A stretch of DNA of 64,000 nt from positions 1 to 64,000 of the forward strand of contig NZ_QQOA01000004.1 in NCBI RefSeq assembly GCF_003443895.1. Direction: 5' to 3'. Shown here piece after piece: positions 11,113 through 21,090 of the stretch (within the stretch, counting starts at the first letter, position 1; every line of letters begins with the position of its first letter). The position numbers and the translations under genes were made by a program. The notes under the pieces were generated by a model. The model was not told the DNA's origin. It did no database searches and was given only the letters and a program-made list of their open reading frames with translations. This DNA comes from Paraburkholderia phosphatilytica (GTDB lineage: Bacteria; Pseudomonadota; Gammaproteobacteria; Burkholderiales; Burkholderiaceae).

Positions 11113-11190
11113 GAGGAACTCCGGATCGACGAGTGACGTGTTGAAATGAATTCGCTGCCCTGCTGGCTCGCTATCGTTCAAGCGCGCCGT

Positions 11191-12273
11191 TCAATAGGTG
11201 CGCGGATACGAGCCGAGAATCTTGAGAAACGCGGCGAGCTGGCCGAGCTCCGTCAGCGCGGCCGCAACCGATGCGTCGTCGCGATGCCCTTCGATGTCGA
11301 TGTAGAAGTAGTACTCCCACGTACCGACGCGCGCCGGACGCGACTCGAAGCGGGTCATCGAGACACCATGCTTCGCGAGCGGTTCGAGCAGGTGAAACAC
11401 CGCGCCCGGCTCGTTCTTCACCGACACGATCAGCGACGTGCGGTCGCGGCCGGTCGCGCCCGTGCGGTCCCGGCTGATGATCATGAAACGCGTGCGGTTG
11501 TGCGGATCGTCCTGGATCAGCGCGAACGCGACCTGCAGACCGTACTGCGTCGCTGCGCGATCGCCGGCGATCGCGGCGATCGTCGGGTCTTCGCTCGCGA
11601 GACGCGCGGCTTCCGCGTTGCTCGACACCGCCTGGCGCTCCAGATGCGGCGCGTTCTGCGACAGCCAGTGCTGGCACTGCGCGAGCGCCTGCGCGTGCGC
11701 GCACACGCGCGTCACGCCGGTAAGGCTGCCATTCTGCGTCAGCAGATTGTGATGGATCGGCAGCGCGAGTTCGCCGCCGATCAGCAGTTGCGTCTCGAGG
11801 AACAGATCGGCTGTGCGCGACACCGCGCCTTCCGTCGAATTCTCGACCGGCACGACGCCGAATTCCGCGGCACCCGCTTCGACCGAACGGAACACTTCGT
11901 CGATCGACGCGCACGGCAGCCCTTCGATCGATTGACCGAAGTACTCGTGCATCGCCTGTTCGCTGTAGGTGCCGGCGGGCCCGAGGTAGGCCGAGCGGAT
12001 GGTCTTTTCGAGCGCGCGGCTCGCGGCCATGATCTCGCGCCAGATTGCGCTGATGTGCTCGCTCGCGAGCGGGCCGTCGCTCATGCCCTGCAGGCGCGCG
12101 ATCACCTGCTGCTCGCGCTCCGGCCGGAACACCGGCGCGTTGTAGTGCTTCTTGACCTCGCCCACTTCGAGCGCGACCGCCGCGCGCTGATTGAGGAGCG
12201 CGATCAGCTGCGCGTCGATCGCATCGATGCGATCGCGCAGCGGCTTCAGTCTGGAATTGAGTTCGTCGTCCAT
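11191..12273 (-). CDS. pheA: Bifunctional chorismate mutase / prephenate dehydratase
   Basis: A 360-residue P-protein of phenylalanine synthesis. It has an AroQ-type chorismate mutase domain at about 1-90 (LRDRIDAIDAQLIALLNQR), a prephenate dehydratase domain at about 95-275 (AYLGPAGTYSEQA), and a C-terminal ACT domain at about 280-355. The ACT domain carries the phenylalanine-sensing ESRP motif, so feedback inhibition by phenylalanine is expected. It lies between serC and hisC on the same strand, with 78 bases to hisC. Confidence 0.96.
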   Translation of the reverse strand: MDDELNSRLKPLRDRIDAIDAQLIALLNQRAAVALEVGEVKKHYNAPVFRPEREQQVIARLQGMSDGPLASEHISAIWREIMAASRALEKTIRSAYLGPAGTYSEQAMHEYFGQSIEGLPCASIDEVFRSVEAGAAEFGVVPVENSTEGAVSRTADLFLETQLLIGGELALPIHHNLLTQNGSLTGVTRVCAHAQALAQCQHWLSQNAPHLERQAVSSNAEAARLASEDPTIAAIAGDRAATQYGLQVAFALIQDDPHNRTRFMIISRDRTGATGRDRTSLIVSVKNEPGAVFHLLEPLAKHGVSMTRFESRPARVGTWEYYFYIDIEGHRDDASVAAALTELGQLAAFLKILGSYPRTY

Positions 12274-12542
12274 GCGTAAAACGGCCTATCAGTACGGTAA
12301 CAGCGGGCTCGGGTCATGGCGGGTTGTGGTCTTTCACGCCCGCCCGCCACCCGGCAGCCACGCGGCCCAACATGACGCGCGAGCCGCACACAGCGTGCGG
12401 CGGCCTTGATGGCCGCGCGCCACGCCGCGCGCAGATCGCGCGCAGGAAAGGTGGAACGCGAGCGTGACGCACTGCCTGGCATCGGCGCTGCCGCTCGCGG
12501 CATCGCTCGCTCGCGATGCGCGCTGGCAGGCCGCCATGCCAG

Positions 12543-13625
12543 TCAGGCACGCTGCTGCTCGAATTCCTTCATGTACTCGACGAGCGCCTTGACGCCCTCG
12601 AGCGGCACCGCGTTGTAGATCGACGCCCGCATGCCGCCGACGGACTTGTGGCCCTTCAGCTGCACCAGCCCGCGCGCTTTCGCGCCGGCCAGGAAGTCTT
12701 CGTTGCGCGATTCGTCCGCGAGGAAGAACGGTACGTTCATCCGCGAGCGCGACGCGCGTTCGACCTTGTTCAGATAGAAACTGCTCGCATCGATCGTGTC
12801 GTAGAGCAGCTTCGATTTTTCGATATTGCGCGCTTCCATCGCCGCGAGGCCGCCCTGCTTCTTCAACCACTTGAAGACGAGACCGGCGACGTAAATGGCG
12901 TAGGTAGGCGGCGTGTTGTACATCGAGTTGTTCGCCGCGACGGTCTTCCATTCGAACGCGGACGGGCACACCTGCATCGCGCGATCGAGCAGGTCTTCCC
13001 GCACGATCACGACCGTGACGCCGGCCATGCCGATGTTCTTCTGCGCGCCGCCGAAGATCACGCCGTACTTCGCGATGTCCATGGGACGCGACAGGATGTG
13101 CGACGACGCGTCCGCGACGAGCGGGATGTTGCCGAGATCGGGAATCTCGAAGGTTTCGACGCCGTGGATCGTCTCGTTCGTGCATAGATGCACGTAGGCG
13201 GGATCGTCCGACAGCTGCCATTCCGCGAACGCAGGCGCGCGCGTGAAGCCGTCAGCGGTTTCACCCGATGCGGCCAGATGGATCGTGCCGTACTTGTGCG
13301 CTTCCTTGAACGACTTCTGCGACCACGAGCCGGTCACGACGAAGTCCGCGCGCGGCTTCGAGCCGAGCAGGTTCATCGGCACGATCGCGTTCTCGCCAAG
13401 GCCGCCGCCCTGCAGGAACAGGATGTGATGGCTCGCGGGCACGGCGAGGAGTTCGCGGAGGTCCAGCAGCGCTTCTTCGTGGATCGACATGAACTCTTTG
13501 CCGCGATGGCTCATTTCCATCACGCTCATGCCGCTGCCGTGCCAGTCGAGCATTTCCGCGGCAGCCTGGCGCAGCACCTCTTCGGGCATCGCGGCAGGTC
13601 CGGCGGAGAAGTTGAAGACGCGCAT
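12543..13625 (-). CDS. serC: Phosphoserine aminotransferase
   Basis: A 360-residue class V PLP aminotransferase for serine and pyridoxal phosphate synthesis. It starts [18 protein letters not shown], the family N-terminus, and the PLP lysine lies in [13 protein letters not shown]. It is followed by pheA after 269 bases, the known serC-pheA-hisC-tyrA-aroA supercluster. A long perfect palindrome sits 58-95 bases upstream of its start codon and may affect its expression. Confidence 0.96.
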   Translation of the reverse strand: MRVFNFSAGPAAMPEEVLRQAAAEMLDWHGSGMSVMEMSHRGKEFMSIHEEALLDLRELLAVPASHHILFLQGGGLGENAIVPMNLLGSKPRADFVVTGSWSQKSFKEAHKYGTIHLAASGETADGFTRAPAFAEWQLSDDPAYVHLCTNETIHGVETFEIPDLGNIPLVADASSHILSRPMDIAKYGVIFGGAQKNIGMAGVTVVIVREDLLDRAMQVCPSAFEWKTVAANNSMYNTPPTYAIYVAGLVFKWLKKQGGLAAMEARNIEKSKLLYDTIDASSFYLNKVERASRSRMNVPFFLADESRNEDFLAGAKARGLVQLKGHKSVGGMRASIYNAVPLEGVKALVEYMKEFEQQRA

Positions 13626-13682
13626 CGAAAAACCCCGAAGAACAGGCGCACCGGCGAAAAAAGACGGCTACGCGCCCAAAAG

Positions 13683-13720
13683 ATAATGGCCGTTTGCGCA
13701 CATGCGCAAACGGCCATTAT
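13683..13720. repeat. Perfect 38-bp palindrome upstream of serC
   Basis: Two 18-base arms (ATAATGGCCGTTTGCGCA and its exact reverse complement) around a 2-base CA centre. It lies between the DUF2059 gene and serC, both on the minus strand. Read on that strand it is followed by TCTTTT, so it could act as a weak terminator for the DUF2059 gene, an attenuating hairpin in the serC leader, or a protein-binding operator. No family of site was recognised. Confidence 0.9.
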
Positions 13721-13860
13721 CGCACCGAGACCGGCTACCCGCCAAACCGGACGCCCTGAAGCGCCCCGCCTGGCCGGGCGACCGGCCTCGTAGCCTGCCA
13801 CCGCGCAGTACGATCGGCCCGGTTTCGAACCCGACCGTGCTGCAGCGGCTGGCTGGCGGC

Positions 13861-14472
13861 TTACTTGCCCGGCTTGACCGCGGCGACTTCCTTGTCAGCC
13901 TCGTCGCGCGTTGCCTTGATCGACTGCGGCATGTACTTCTGCATCAGACCGTTCACGACGTCGCGGCCAACCTGGTCTTGCACCTGGATGAACTTGCGAC
14001 CCGTCGGGCTGCGGTAGAACGTGGTCAGATCCTTGATTTCCGACGTGCTGTAGTACTTCGCGTACGCGTCGTACTGAGCCTGCATCGCGTCCTGGCGGAA
14101 CTGGTCCGAGTTGAACACCGTGCCTGCCGAGTCCACCAGCTTCGGCACCGTGTTCTTCTGCAGCGTCGGCACGGAAGCCTGCTTCTGCTTGTCGGTCAGC
14201 GTCTTGTTTTCCGTCAGGGCGTCCGACAGGATCGCCGGAACCAGTTGCTTTGCCTGCATCTGCGCGCTGTTGGCGATTGCGCCGACCAGCTTCTGCGCGT
14301 CGATCGCGTCAAGCAGATCCTTGATCGCTGCCTGCTTGGCCGGATCGACCGGCGCCGGTGCCGCAGCCGGAGCCGCCGACATCGCGGGCGCCTGGTTCTG
14401 CAGCGCCTGCGCCATTGCGAAGGTCGGCACCAGAGCAGCGATCAACGCCACTTGCTTCAATCGTTTTTGCAT
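13861..14472 (-). CDS. DUF2059 domain-containing secreted protein
   Basis: A 203-residue protein with a Sec signal peptide (MQKRLKQVALIAALVPTFAM, cleavage after about residue 21). A low-complexity Ala/Pro linker follows (about 22-42), then a DUF2059-type helical domain. The segment LTTFYRSPTGRKFIQVQDQV near residue 145 is the recognisable family core. Function unknown; presumably periplasmic. It lies between gyrA and serC, as in other Burkholderiaceae. Confidence 0.85.
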   Translation of the reverse strand: MQKRLKQVALIAALVPTFAMAQALQNQAPAMSAAPAAAPAPVDPAKQAAIKDLLDAIDAQKLVGAIANSAQMQAKQLVPAILSDALTENKTLTDKQKQASVPTLQKNTVPKLVDSAGTVFNSDQFRQDAMQAQYDAYAKYYSTSEIKDLTTFYRSPTGRKFIQVQDQVGRDVVNGLMQKYMPQSIKATRDEADKEVAAVKPGK

Positions 14473-14741
14473 CTATTACTCCCTCTTAGAAATAAGTTCA
14501 GCTGCCCGCCGCGCGGCCAGTGCTCCCCTTCGATGGTGGAGCACCACGCCACGCAACTTCATCCGGCAGCAACCGATGTCGAAACCTTGCCTGCGGCGGC
14601 CGGGTGATACCAGTCAAGCGACGAATCAAGCGCCGGCACGCTATGCCGACCGGTTCGCCGCGACCCGACCGGCCGCTTCAGCCATTCAGAAACGCGGCTC
14701 AAGCGTAAGCCCAGGCAACCTGCGTGAAGATGACGCGAAGC

Positions 14742-17393
14742 TTACGAACCGGAAGCTCCGTTGTCGTCACCACCATGATGGTTGCCTTCGCCACCTTCGC
14801 CGTTCTGCGCCGGGCCGTCGATATCGCCTTCCGCGTCTGCTTCAGCGACCTGTTGCAGCCCCGACAGCTTGGTACCCTCATCAAGGCTGATGAGTGTAAC
14901 ACCCTGCGTCGCGCGACCCATTTCGCGAATCTCCGACACGCGCGTGCGGATCAACACGCCCGTGTTTGTGATCAGCATGATCTGCGCTTCCGGATCGACG
15001 AGCGTGGCGGCGACGACCTTGCCGTTACGCTCCGACGTCTGGATCGCGATCATGCCCTTCGTACCGCGCCCGTGACGCGTGTATTCCGTGATCGGCGTGC
15101 GTTTGCCGTAACCGTTTTCGGTTGCGGTCAGCACCGACTGCTGTTCGTCGCCGGCAACCAGCATCGCGATCACCTGCTGCGTGTCTTCGAGCTGCATGCC
15201 GCGCACGCCGCGCGCTTCGCGTCCCATCGGACGCACGTCGTTTTCGTCGAAGCGCACCGCCTTGCCCGAATCGGAGAACAGCATCACGTCGTGCTGGCCG
15301 TCGGTGATCGCCGCGCCGATCAGGTAGTCGCCGTCGTCGAGACCGACCGCAATGATACCCTTGCGCAGCGGACGGCTGAACTGCTCCAGCGGCGTCTTCT
15401 TCACGGTGCCGAGCGCCGTTGCCATGAAAACGAATTTGTCCGCCGAATATTCCTTCACCGGCAGCACGACGGTGATTTTTTCGCCTTCCTGCAGCGGGAA
15501 CATGTTGACGATCGGACGGCCGCGCGAGTTGCGCGAGCCCTGCGGCACTTCGTAGACCTTCAGCCAGTAGACGCGGCCGCGGTTCGAGAAGCACAGCATG
15601 TAGTCGTGCGTGTTCGCGATGAAGAGCGTGTCGATCCAGTCGTCTTCCTTCATCGACGTGGCCTGCTTGCCGCGGCCGCCGCGCTTCTGCGCGCGGTATT
15701 CGGACAGAGGCTGCGACTTCACGTAACCGGCGTGCGACATGGTCACGACCATGTCCTGCGGCGTGATCAGATCTTCGGTGTTGAGCTCGGTGGCGTTCAG
15801 CTCGATCTTCGACTTGCGCGCGTCGCCGAACTCGCCCTTGATCGAGGTCAGTTCGTCGAAGATGATCGTGGTGATCCGCTCCGGCCGCGCGAGGATGTCG
15901 AGCAGATCGGCGATCTGCGCCATCACTTCGCGGTACTCGCCGATGATCTTGTCCTGCTCGAGCCCGGTCAGGCGTTGCAGACGCATCTGCAGGATTTCCT
16001 GCGCCTGGGTGTCGGACAGACGATAGAGGCCGTCGCCCTGCATGCCGAACGCCGGGTTCAGCCCTTCCGGACGGTACGCCTCGCGGCCGCCCATGGCCGC
16101 GTTTTCCGTTTCCGCGCGCGCCAGCATGTCGCGCACGATCGACGAATCCCACGAGCGCGCCATCAGTTCCTGCTTCGCGATCGGCGGAGTGGGCGCGGCC
16201 TTGATGATGTCGATGAAGTCGTCGATGTTCGCGAGCGCGACCGCGAGACCTTCGAGCACGTGGCCGCGTTCGCGCGCCTTGCGAAGCTCGAATACCGTGC
16301 GCCGCGTCAGCACTTCCCGGCGGTGCGACAGGAAGCACTCCAGCATTTCCTTCAGGTTCAGCAGCTTCGGCTGGCCGTCGACGAGCGCGACCATGTTCAT
16401 GCCAAAGGTGTCCTGCAGCTGGGTGGCCTTGTACAGATTGTTGAGGATGACCTCGGGCACCTCGCCGCGCTTCAGCTCGATCACGACGCGCATGCCGCTC
16501 TTGTCGGATTCGTCGCGGATGTCGGAGATGCCTTCCAGCTTCTTCTCGTTGACGAGCTCGGCGATGCGCTCGAGCAGCGAGCGCTTGTTCACCTGATACG
16601 GCAGTTCGTCGACGATGATCGACATGCGCTGGCCGCGATCGATTTCCTCGAAGTGCGTGAGCGCGCGCATCACGACCCGACCGCGGCCGGTGCGATAGCC
16701 GTCGCGCACGCCCTGCACGCCGTAGATGATGCCGGCGGTCGGGAAGTCCGGCGCGGGGATGATCTCGATCAGCTCGTCGATCGTGGCCTGCGGATTTTTC
16801 AACAGATGCTGGCAGGCATCGACGACTTCGTTCAGATTGTGCGGCGGAATATTCGTCGCCATGCCGACCGCGATGCCCGACGAGCCATTGATCAGCAGGT
16901 TCGGGATGCGCGCCGGAAGGATCAGCGGTTCGTTTTCGCTGCCGTCGTAGTTCGGCCCGAAGTCGACCGTTTCCTTGTCGATGTCGGCGAGCAGTTCGTG
17001 GCCGATCTTCGCCATGCGGATTTCGGTGTACCGCATCGCGGCGGCGTTGTCGCCGTCCACCGAACCGAAATTGCCCTGCCCGTCGACCAGCATGTAACGC
17101 AGCGAAAAGTCCTGCGCCATGCGGACGATCGTGTCGTACACAGCCGTGTCACCGTGCGGATGGTATTTACCGATGACGTCGCCGACGATACGGGCGGACT
17201 TCTTGTAGGCACGGTTCCAGTCGTTGTTCAGCTCGTGCATCGCGTACAGCACGCGCCGGTGGACCGGCTTCAGGCCATCGCGGACATCTGGGAGGGCGCG
17301 CCCGACGATCACGCTCATCGCGTAATCGAGATACGAACGGCGCATTTCCTCCTCGAGGGAGATGGGCAGGGTCTCTTTGGCGAATTGATCCAT
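14742..17393 (-). CDS. gyrA: DNA gyrase subunit A
   Basis: An 883-residue type II topoisomerase subunit. The active-site tyrosine is Tyr122 ([15 protein letters not shown]). The quinolone-resistance region reads [11 protein letters not shown], giving Thr83 and Asp87. Thr83 is common in this group, and no classic resistance change is seen at Asp87. The C-terminal half has the GyrA-box segment QKRGGRGKQ and the six-bladed DNA-wrapping domain, ending in a His/Asp/Gly-rich tail. The ATG at 17393 begins [20 protein letters not shown], the family start. Confidence 0.98.
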   Translation of the reverse strand: MDQFAKETLPISLEEEMRRSYLDYAMSVIVGRALPDVRDGLKPVHRRVLYAMHELNNDWNRAYKKSARIVGDVIGKYHPHGDTAVYDTIVRMAQDFSLRYMLVDGQGNFGSVDGDNAAAMRYTEIRMAKIGHELLADIDKETVDFGPNYDGSENEPLILPARIPNLLINGSSGIAVGMATNIPPHNLNEVVDACQHLLKNPQATIDELIEIIPAPDFPTAGIIYGVQGVRDGYRTGRGRVVMRALTHFEEIDRGQRMSIIVDELPYQVNKRSLLERIAELVNEKKLEGISDIRDESDKSGMRVVIELKRGEVPEVILNNLYKATQLQDTFGMNMVALVDGQPKLLNLKEMLECFLSHRREVLTRRTVFELRKARERGHVLEGLAVALANIDDFIDIIKAAPTPPIAKQELMARSWDSSIVRDMLARAETENAAMGGREAYRPEGLNPAFGMQGDGLYRLSDTQAQEILQMRLQRLTGLEQDKIIGEYREVMAQIADLLDILARPERITTIIFDELTSIKGEFGDARKSKIELNATELNTEDLITPQDMVVTMSHAGYVKSQPLSEYRAQKRGGRGKQATSMKEDDWIDTLFIANTHDYMLCFSNRGRVYWLKVYEVPQGSRNSRGRPIVNMFPLQEGEKITVVLPVKEYSADKFVFMATALGTVKKTPLEQFSRPLRKGIIAVGLDDGDYLIGAAITDGQHDVMLFSDSGKAVRFDENDVRPMGREARGVRGMQLEDTQQVIAMLVAGDEQQSVLTATENGYGKRTPITEYTRHGRGTKGMIAIQTSERNGKVVAATLVDPEAQIMLITNTGVLIRTRVSEIREMGRATQGVTLISLDEGTKLSGLQQVAEADAEGDIDGPAQNGEGGEGNHHGGDDNGASGS

Positions 17394-17399
17394 TTATCC

Positions 17400-17895
17400 G
17401 TGTCTTGTCAGGCGCAGACGCCATCGTGTCCGTATGGAAGACGACGTCTGCGCGGCGGCGCTGTCGACGCAGCGCAATCCGGCGATTCTATCATGCGCGA
17501 CATGCCCGGCCGCCGGTGTACGTATACCTATTAGTAGAGGGTTCGCGAAGCGCGCTGCGGACGCCTCGGCGGGCACTTCAAACGGCCGTCCGGGACCGGA
17601 GATTGCTAGTCGTTGGCGCCTCGGAAACGTCCGTTCGTCCGGGGTTTGTGCACACGAAAGGCTTTTGTTGCGCATGCACCACAATAAGAACGGGTCGATC
17701 AGGACGGGAGGAATTTTTTATCGTAGGAAGGGAACGATATGGCAAAATGCCAACGCACAAAGTTAGACGCGGCTCGAAGTCTATACAAAGCGTCGTTGGC
17801 AACGCACCAATGTTATACTTCGAGCAATGTATGACTTGTCATCGTCAACAGGCTCGCAGTAAACCTGCGGTAATCTCAATTTCGAGAGGAGAAAT
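17400..17895. other. 496-base divergent intergenic region between gyrA and the OmpA-family gene
   Basis: No convincing gene. Open frames here lack Shine-Dalgarno sites and recognisable content. It must hold the gyrA promoter on the minus strand and the promoter of the OmpA-family gene on the plus strand. The right half is clearly more AT-rich than the surroundings. Confidence 0.7.
17811..17819 (+). promoter_or_regulatory. Extended -10 promoter for the OmpA-family gene
   Basis: TGTTATACT is an extended -10 element (TGN followed by TATACT at 17814-17819). It lies about 77 bases before the start codon, in an AT-rich stretch. No good -35 box is seen at standard spacing, which is normal for extended -10 promoters. 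The leader ends with a strong AGAGGAGAAA ribosome-binding site at 17884-17893. Confidence 0.5.
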
Positions 17896-18546
17896 ATGAA
17901 TAAACTTTCAAAGCTCGCGTTCATTGCAGCTACCGCAGTGATGGCTGCATCCGCTTCGGCACAGTCGGTGCCGGCGTCGCGACAAGCTACGAACGACAAC
18001 TGGGTGAACGGCACCGGCGAATGGGTGTGGATGAACGGCACGAATGAGCTTTGCTGGCGCGATGCGTTCTGGACGCCGGCAACGGCAAACGCAAAGTGCG
18101 ATGGCGCGCTGGTCGCTCAAGCTCCGACGCCGCCGGCTCCGCCCGCTCCGGCCGCTCCGGTTATCCAGAGCCAGAAGATCACCTATCAGGCTGACGCACT
18201 GTTCGACTTCGACAAGGCTATCCTGAAGCCGGCTGGCAAGTCCAAGCTGGACGATCTGGCTTCGAAGATCCAGAACGTGAACCTGGAAGTGGTGGTTGCC
18301 ACGGGTTACACGGACCGCATCGGTTCGGACAAGTACAACGACCGTCTGTCGCTGCGTCGTGCTCAAGCTGTGAAGGCCTACCTGGTCAGCAAGGGCATCG
18401 AAGCCAACCGTATCTACACGGAAGGCAAGGGCAAGCGCAACCCGGTCACGACCGATTGCCATCAGAAGAACCGCAAGTCCCTCATCGCCTGCCTCGCACC
18501 GGATCGTCGCGTGGAAGTCGAAGTGGTGGGTACTTCGAAGCAGTAA
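17896..18546 (+). CDS. OmpA-family outer membrane protein
   Basis: A 216-residue protein with a Sec signal peptide ending ASASAQ at about residue 23. A short region with two Trp-rich stretches follows (WVNGTGEWVWMNGTNELCW), then a Pro/Ala linker (about 78-92), then a C-terminal OmpA-like peptidoglycan-binding domain (about 95-212). That domain includes FDFDKAILKPAGKSKLDDLA and GYTDRIGSDKYNDRLSLRRA. It lacks the eight-stranded beta barrel of E. coli OmpA. Strong ribosome-binding site and codon use suggest high expression. Burkholderia annotations often call it OmpA, but the short N-terminal part makes that label loose. Confidence 0.92.
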   Translation: MNKLSKLAFIAATAVMAASASAQSVPASRQATNDNWVNGTGEWVWMNGTNELCWRDAFWTPATANAKCDGALVAQAPTPPAPPAPAAPVIQSQKITYQADALFDFDKAILKPAGKSKLDDLASKIQNVNLEVVVATGYTDRIGSDKYNDRLSLRRAQAVKAYLVSKGIEANRIYTEGKGKRNPVTTDCHQKNRKSLIACLAPDRRVEVEVVGTSKQ

Positions 18547-18566
18547 GCTGCAAGATCACGTTGGCC

Positions 18567-18594
18567 AAAAAGCCCCGCTCCGGCGGGGCTTTTT
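18567..18594 (+). terminator. Rho-independent terminator after the OmpA-family gene
   Basis: Hairpin AAAAAGCCCCGC, loop TCCG, GCGGGGCTTTTT, 20 bases after the stop codon and ending in a T run. Confidence 0.9.
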
Positions 18595-18781
18595 CTTTGT
18601 ATCGCCTCGTTTGTCCAGCCTTCCTTTGCGCGATCGCTTCGACCGCCCCCTTCCGTCATCCGGCATCGGCACATCGCCGTTCTGCGACCCGCAATAATCC
18701 GCGCGATTTTGCCGGTCTGGCGCGACGCTTATATACTCAGGGTTTCTCCTTGATCGCCCGCTCCACAAGGCATCCCGACTC

Positions 18782-19480
18782 ATGACGAACGCCGATCCCC
18801 ACGAGCTGCAGAAATTCAGCGATCTCGCCCATCGGTGGTGGGACCCGAACGCCGAATTCAAGCCGTTGCACGAGCTGAACCCGGTCCGGCTGAACTGGAT
18901 CGACAGCCAGGCGCATCTGGCCGGCAAACGGGTGCTCGATATCGGCTGCGGCGGCGGCATCCTGTCCGAATCGATGGCGGAGCTCGGCGCGAGCGTCAAG
19001 GGCATCGACCTGTCGACGCAGGCACTCGGCGTGGCCGACCTGCACAGCCTCGAAAGCGGCATCACCGTCGACTACGAAGAAATCGCCGCCGAAGCGCTGG
19101 CCGCGCGCGAGCCCGAAACCTACGACGTGGTCACCTGCATGGAGATGCTCGAGCACGTGCCCGAGCCGGCGGCGATCGTCGCGGCCTGCGCGAAGCTCGT
19201 GAAGCCCGGCGGCTGGGTGTTCTACTCCACGCTCAACCGAAACCTCAAGTCCTACCTGTTCGCGGTGATCGGCGCCGAATACATTGCGCAGATGCTGCCG
19301 AAGGGCACGCACGACTACGAGCGCTTCATCAAGCCATCCGAACTCGCCGGGTTCATCCGGACGGCGGGCTTGCATACGGCCGGCATCAAAGGCATCGTCT
19401 ACCATCCGCTGACGAAGCACTTCGCGCTGTCGGACGATACGAGCGTCAACTACATGATGGCCTGCCGGCGCGGCGCCTGA
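18782..19480 (+). CDS. ubiG: Ubiquinone biosynthesis O-methyltransferase
   Basis: A 232-residue SAM-dependent methyltransferase that performs both O-methylations of ubiquinone synthesis. Motif I is [20 protein letters not shown] at about residues 51-70, and [13 protein letters not shown] is the post-II region. [14 protein letters not shown] and the [12 protein letters not shown] segment are typical of UbiG. It lies directly upstream of gph, a conserved pair in proteobacteria. Confidence 0.96.
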   Translation: MTNADPHELQKFSDLAHRWWDPNAEFKPLHELNPVRLNWIDSQAHLAGKRVLDIGCGGGILSESMAELGASVKGIDLSTQALGVADLHSLESGITVDYEEIAAEALAAREPETYDVVTCMEMLEHVPEPAAIVAACAKLVKPGGWVFYSTLNRNLKSYLFAVIGAEYIAQMLPKGTHDYERFIKPSELAGFIRTAGLHTAGIKGIVYHPLTKHFALSDDTSVNYMMACRRGA

Positions 19481-19548
19481 CAGCCAGCCGCGCTCGCACC
19501 CTCATGCCCTTCATCACGCGCCTTCATAACGTGCATTAACCACGCGCC

Positions 19549-20280
19549 ATGCGCACCACGGCTTCCATGAGCGACCCCACTCCGCTACCTCAACGCGAAG
19601 ACGAAGAGACGTCGATCGGCCTCTGCCACGGCGTGCTGTTCGATCTCGACGGCACGCTTGCCGATACCGCGCCGGACCTTGCGGCGGCGGTCAACAAGAT
19701 GCGCCATGTGCGCGGTCTGGAAATGGTGCCGCTCGAACGGTTGCGGCCGCTCGCATCGGCGGGTGCGCGCGGGCTGATCGGCGGGGCATTCGGCATCGGC
19801 CCCGAGCACCACGATTTCGCGGCGTTGCGGGAGGAGTTTCTCGCCAACTACGAAGCCGACCTGTGCATCGAAACGACGCTCTTCCCCGGCATCGACGCGG
19901 TACTCGACGAACTCGACGCGCGCAACGTGCGCTGGGGCATCGTGACGAACAAGGCCGCGCGCCTGACCGAGCCGCTCGTCGCGCAGCTGGGGCTGGATAT
20001 GCGCGCGGGCTGCGTGGTGAGCGGCGACACGACGCCGCATTCGAAGCCGCACCCCGCGCCGCTGCTGCACGCGGCGAAGGAGCTGGGACTCGAGCCGGAG
20101 CGCCTCGCCTATGTCGGCGACGACCTGCGCGACGTGCAGGCCGGCTTCGCCGCGGGCATGGTCACGGTCGCCGCAGCATACGGGTATTGCGGCAACGATC
20201 TCCCGCCGACGCAATGGCACGCGCGTCACGTCGTGCGTTCCACCGTGGAGCTCCAGGCGCTGTTGCGCGACCTGTACTGA
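19549..20280 (+). CDS. gph: Phosphoglycolate phosphatase, HAD family
   Basis: A 243-residue HAD phosphatase. Motif I is LFDLDGTLADTAPDLAAAV (about 29-47), motif II includes VTNKAA, the conserved lysine is in TPHSKPHPAPLLHA, and motif IV is YVGDDLRDVQAG. The family removes 2-phosphoglycolate formed in DNA repair and by oxygenase side reactions. An alternative ATG six codons downstream (MSDPTP) is equally possible. It lies 68 bases after ubiG. Confidence 0.93.
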   Translation: MRTTASMSDPTPLPQREDEETSIGLCHGVLFDLDGTLADTAPDLAAAVNKMRHVRGLEMVPLERLRPLASAGARGLIGGAFGIGPEHHDFAALREEFLANYEADLCIETTLFPGIDAVLDELDARNVRWGIVTNKAARLTEPLVAQLGLDMRAGCVVSGDTTPHSKPHPAPLLHAAKELGLEPERLAYVGDDLRDVQAGFAAGMVTVAAAYGYCGNDLPPTQWHARHVVRSTVELQALLRDLY

Positions 20281-20358
20281 CCCGGCAGCGGCCTCATACA
20301 CGCGCCCCTGCCTTGTCGCCTGAAATGTCACGCGTTCGCCTCACATGGCGTTCTATGG

Positions 20359-20364
20359 GATAAT
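20359..20364 (+). promoter_or_regulatory. Probable -10 box of ssrA
   Basis: GATAAT lies 13 bases before the mature 5' end of tmRNA, which fits a start a few bases upstream followed by RNase P trimming. The -35 candidate TTCGCC at 20335-20340 has 18-base spacing and is weak. Confidence 0.5.
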
Positions 20365-20376
20365 TGCCGTTCCACA

Positions 20377-20736
20377 GGGGCCGACCTGGTTTCGACGTGG
20401 GTAGCGAAGCAACTCAGGGCATACCGAGGACCCGTCACCTCGTAAATCAATGGGAACTTAAGTAACTGCGAACGACGATACGTACGCATTGGCGGCTTAA
20501 CCCCGCCAACCTTGCACTAGCTCACTGACGGGTTAGGGGTCGCAAGGCCCGGCAAGGTCATTTACGTCAGTTAATCTCCGGTGGTGTCACGATGCCGGGG
20601 CCGAAAACCAAGTGACTCGCCGAAACGAAGCGTGTTCGTCCGCGTCGGTGCGGTTAAATCAAATGACAGAACTAAGTATGTAGAACTGGTTGTAGAGTGC
20701 TTGCGGACGCGGGTTCGATTCCCGCCGGCTCCACCA
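20377..20736 (+). ncRNA. ssrA: Transfer-messenger RNA (tmRNA)
   Basis: A 360-base RNA that rescues stalled ribosomes. The 5' end GGGGCCGACCTGGTTTCGAC and the 3' end GGTTCGATTCCCGCCGGCTC plus ACCA form the tRNA-Ala-like acceptor and T arms (GGGGCCG pairs with CGGCTCC). The tag reading frame is at 20468-20500: GCG AAC GAC GAT ACG TAC GCA TTG GCG GCT TAA, encoding ANDDTYALAA. With the alanine carried by the tmRNA, the full degradation tag is AANDDTYALAA. The one-piece layout and this tag fit Burkholderiaceae. Confidence 0.98.
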
Positions 20737-20766
20737 AACATCGTCAGGCTCCCCTGGCCTGAACCG

Positions 20767-20802
20767 AAACCCCGATCGATCCTGTCGTTCGGGGTTTTTT
20801 TC
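20767..20802 (+). terminator. Rho-independent terminator of ssrA
   Basis: AAACCCCGA pairs with TCGGGGTTT across a 13-base loop and is followed by a T run. It begins 31 bases after the tmRNA CCA end. Confidence 0.9.
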
Positions 20803-20840
20803 TTGCGCGTGCCAACTGACAAACGCGTACGAACGCAGAT

Positions 20841-21090
20841 AAAAAAATCCCGCCTGGAAGGGCGGGATGTGCAGAGAGAGAAGATTGATGAAACTGACTG
20901 CGGTATTGCAGTCAGGCGTCATCGTCTATCGCTGAAATTTCGCGTCGAATAGGACTAGTCCCAAATAACTTCGGACGTTTCCGCAAATCTCGAAGATGCT
21001 TCTAGCCGCACGAGGCGTGCAGCATCTACCTGGCATTCCAGACGAAATAGGAGCGACCGAATCAGCAGGCGACGACGGTGCGCACGCAAC
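20841..21090 (-). ncRNA. Candidate small RNA: hairpins plus a minus-strand terminator
   Basis: No convincing gene lies here, but the DNA is dense in hairpins. At 20841-20868, read on the minus strand, an ATCCCGCC/GGCGGGAT stem is followed by seven T, a textbook terminator. Before it lies a perfect 8-base stem CTGACTGC/GCAGTCAG (20894-20901 with 20908-20915). At 20994-21027 is a composite hairpin (AGATGCT, 7-base bulge, GCACG, loop AGG, CGTGC, AGCATCT). The small-protein gene upstream already has its own terminator at 21091-21128, so this second one implies a separate minus-strand transcript of roughly 150-250 bases. No known RNA family was recognised. The minus-strand open frame across this stretch (20955-21197) looks like chance. 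Confidence 0.4.

Noticed and set aside
14724..17534. 936-codon plus-strand open frame opposite gyrA
   Set aside because: Antisense shadow of GyrA; no motif, biased composition.
17796..17819. TTGGCA / TATACT as a standard promoter for the OmpA-family gene
   Set aside because: Spacing is only 12 bases, too short for sigma-70; the extended -10 reading is preferred.
17405..17899. 164-codon plus-strand open frame before the OmpA-family gene
   Set aside because: Overlaps the promoter and ribosome-binding site of that gene; no family resemblance.
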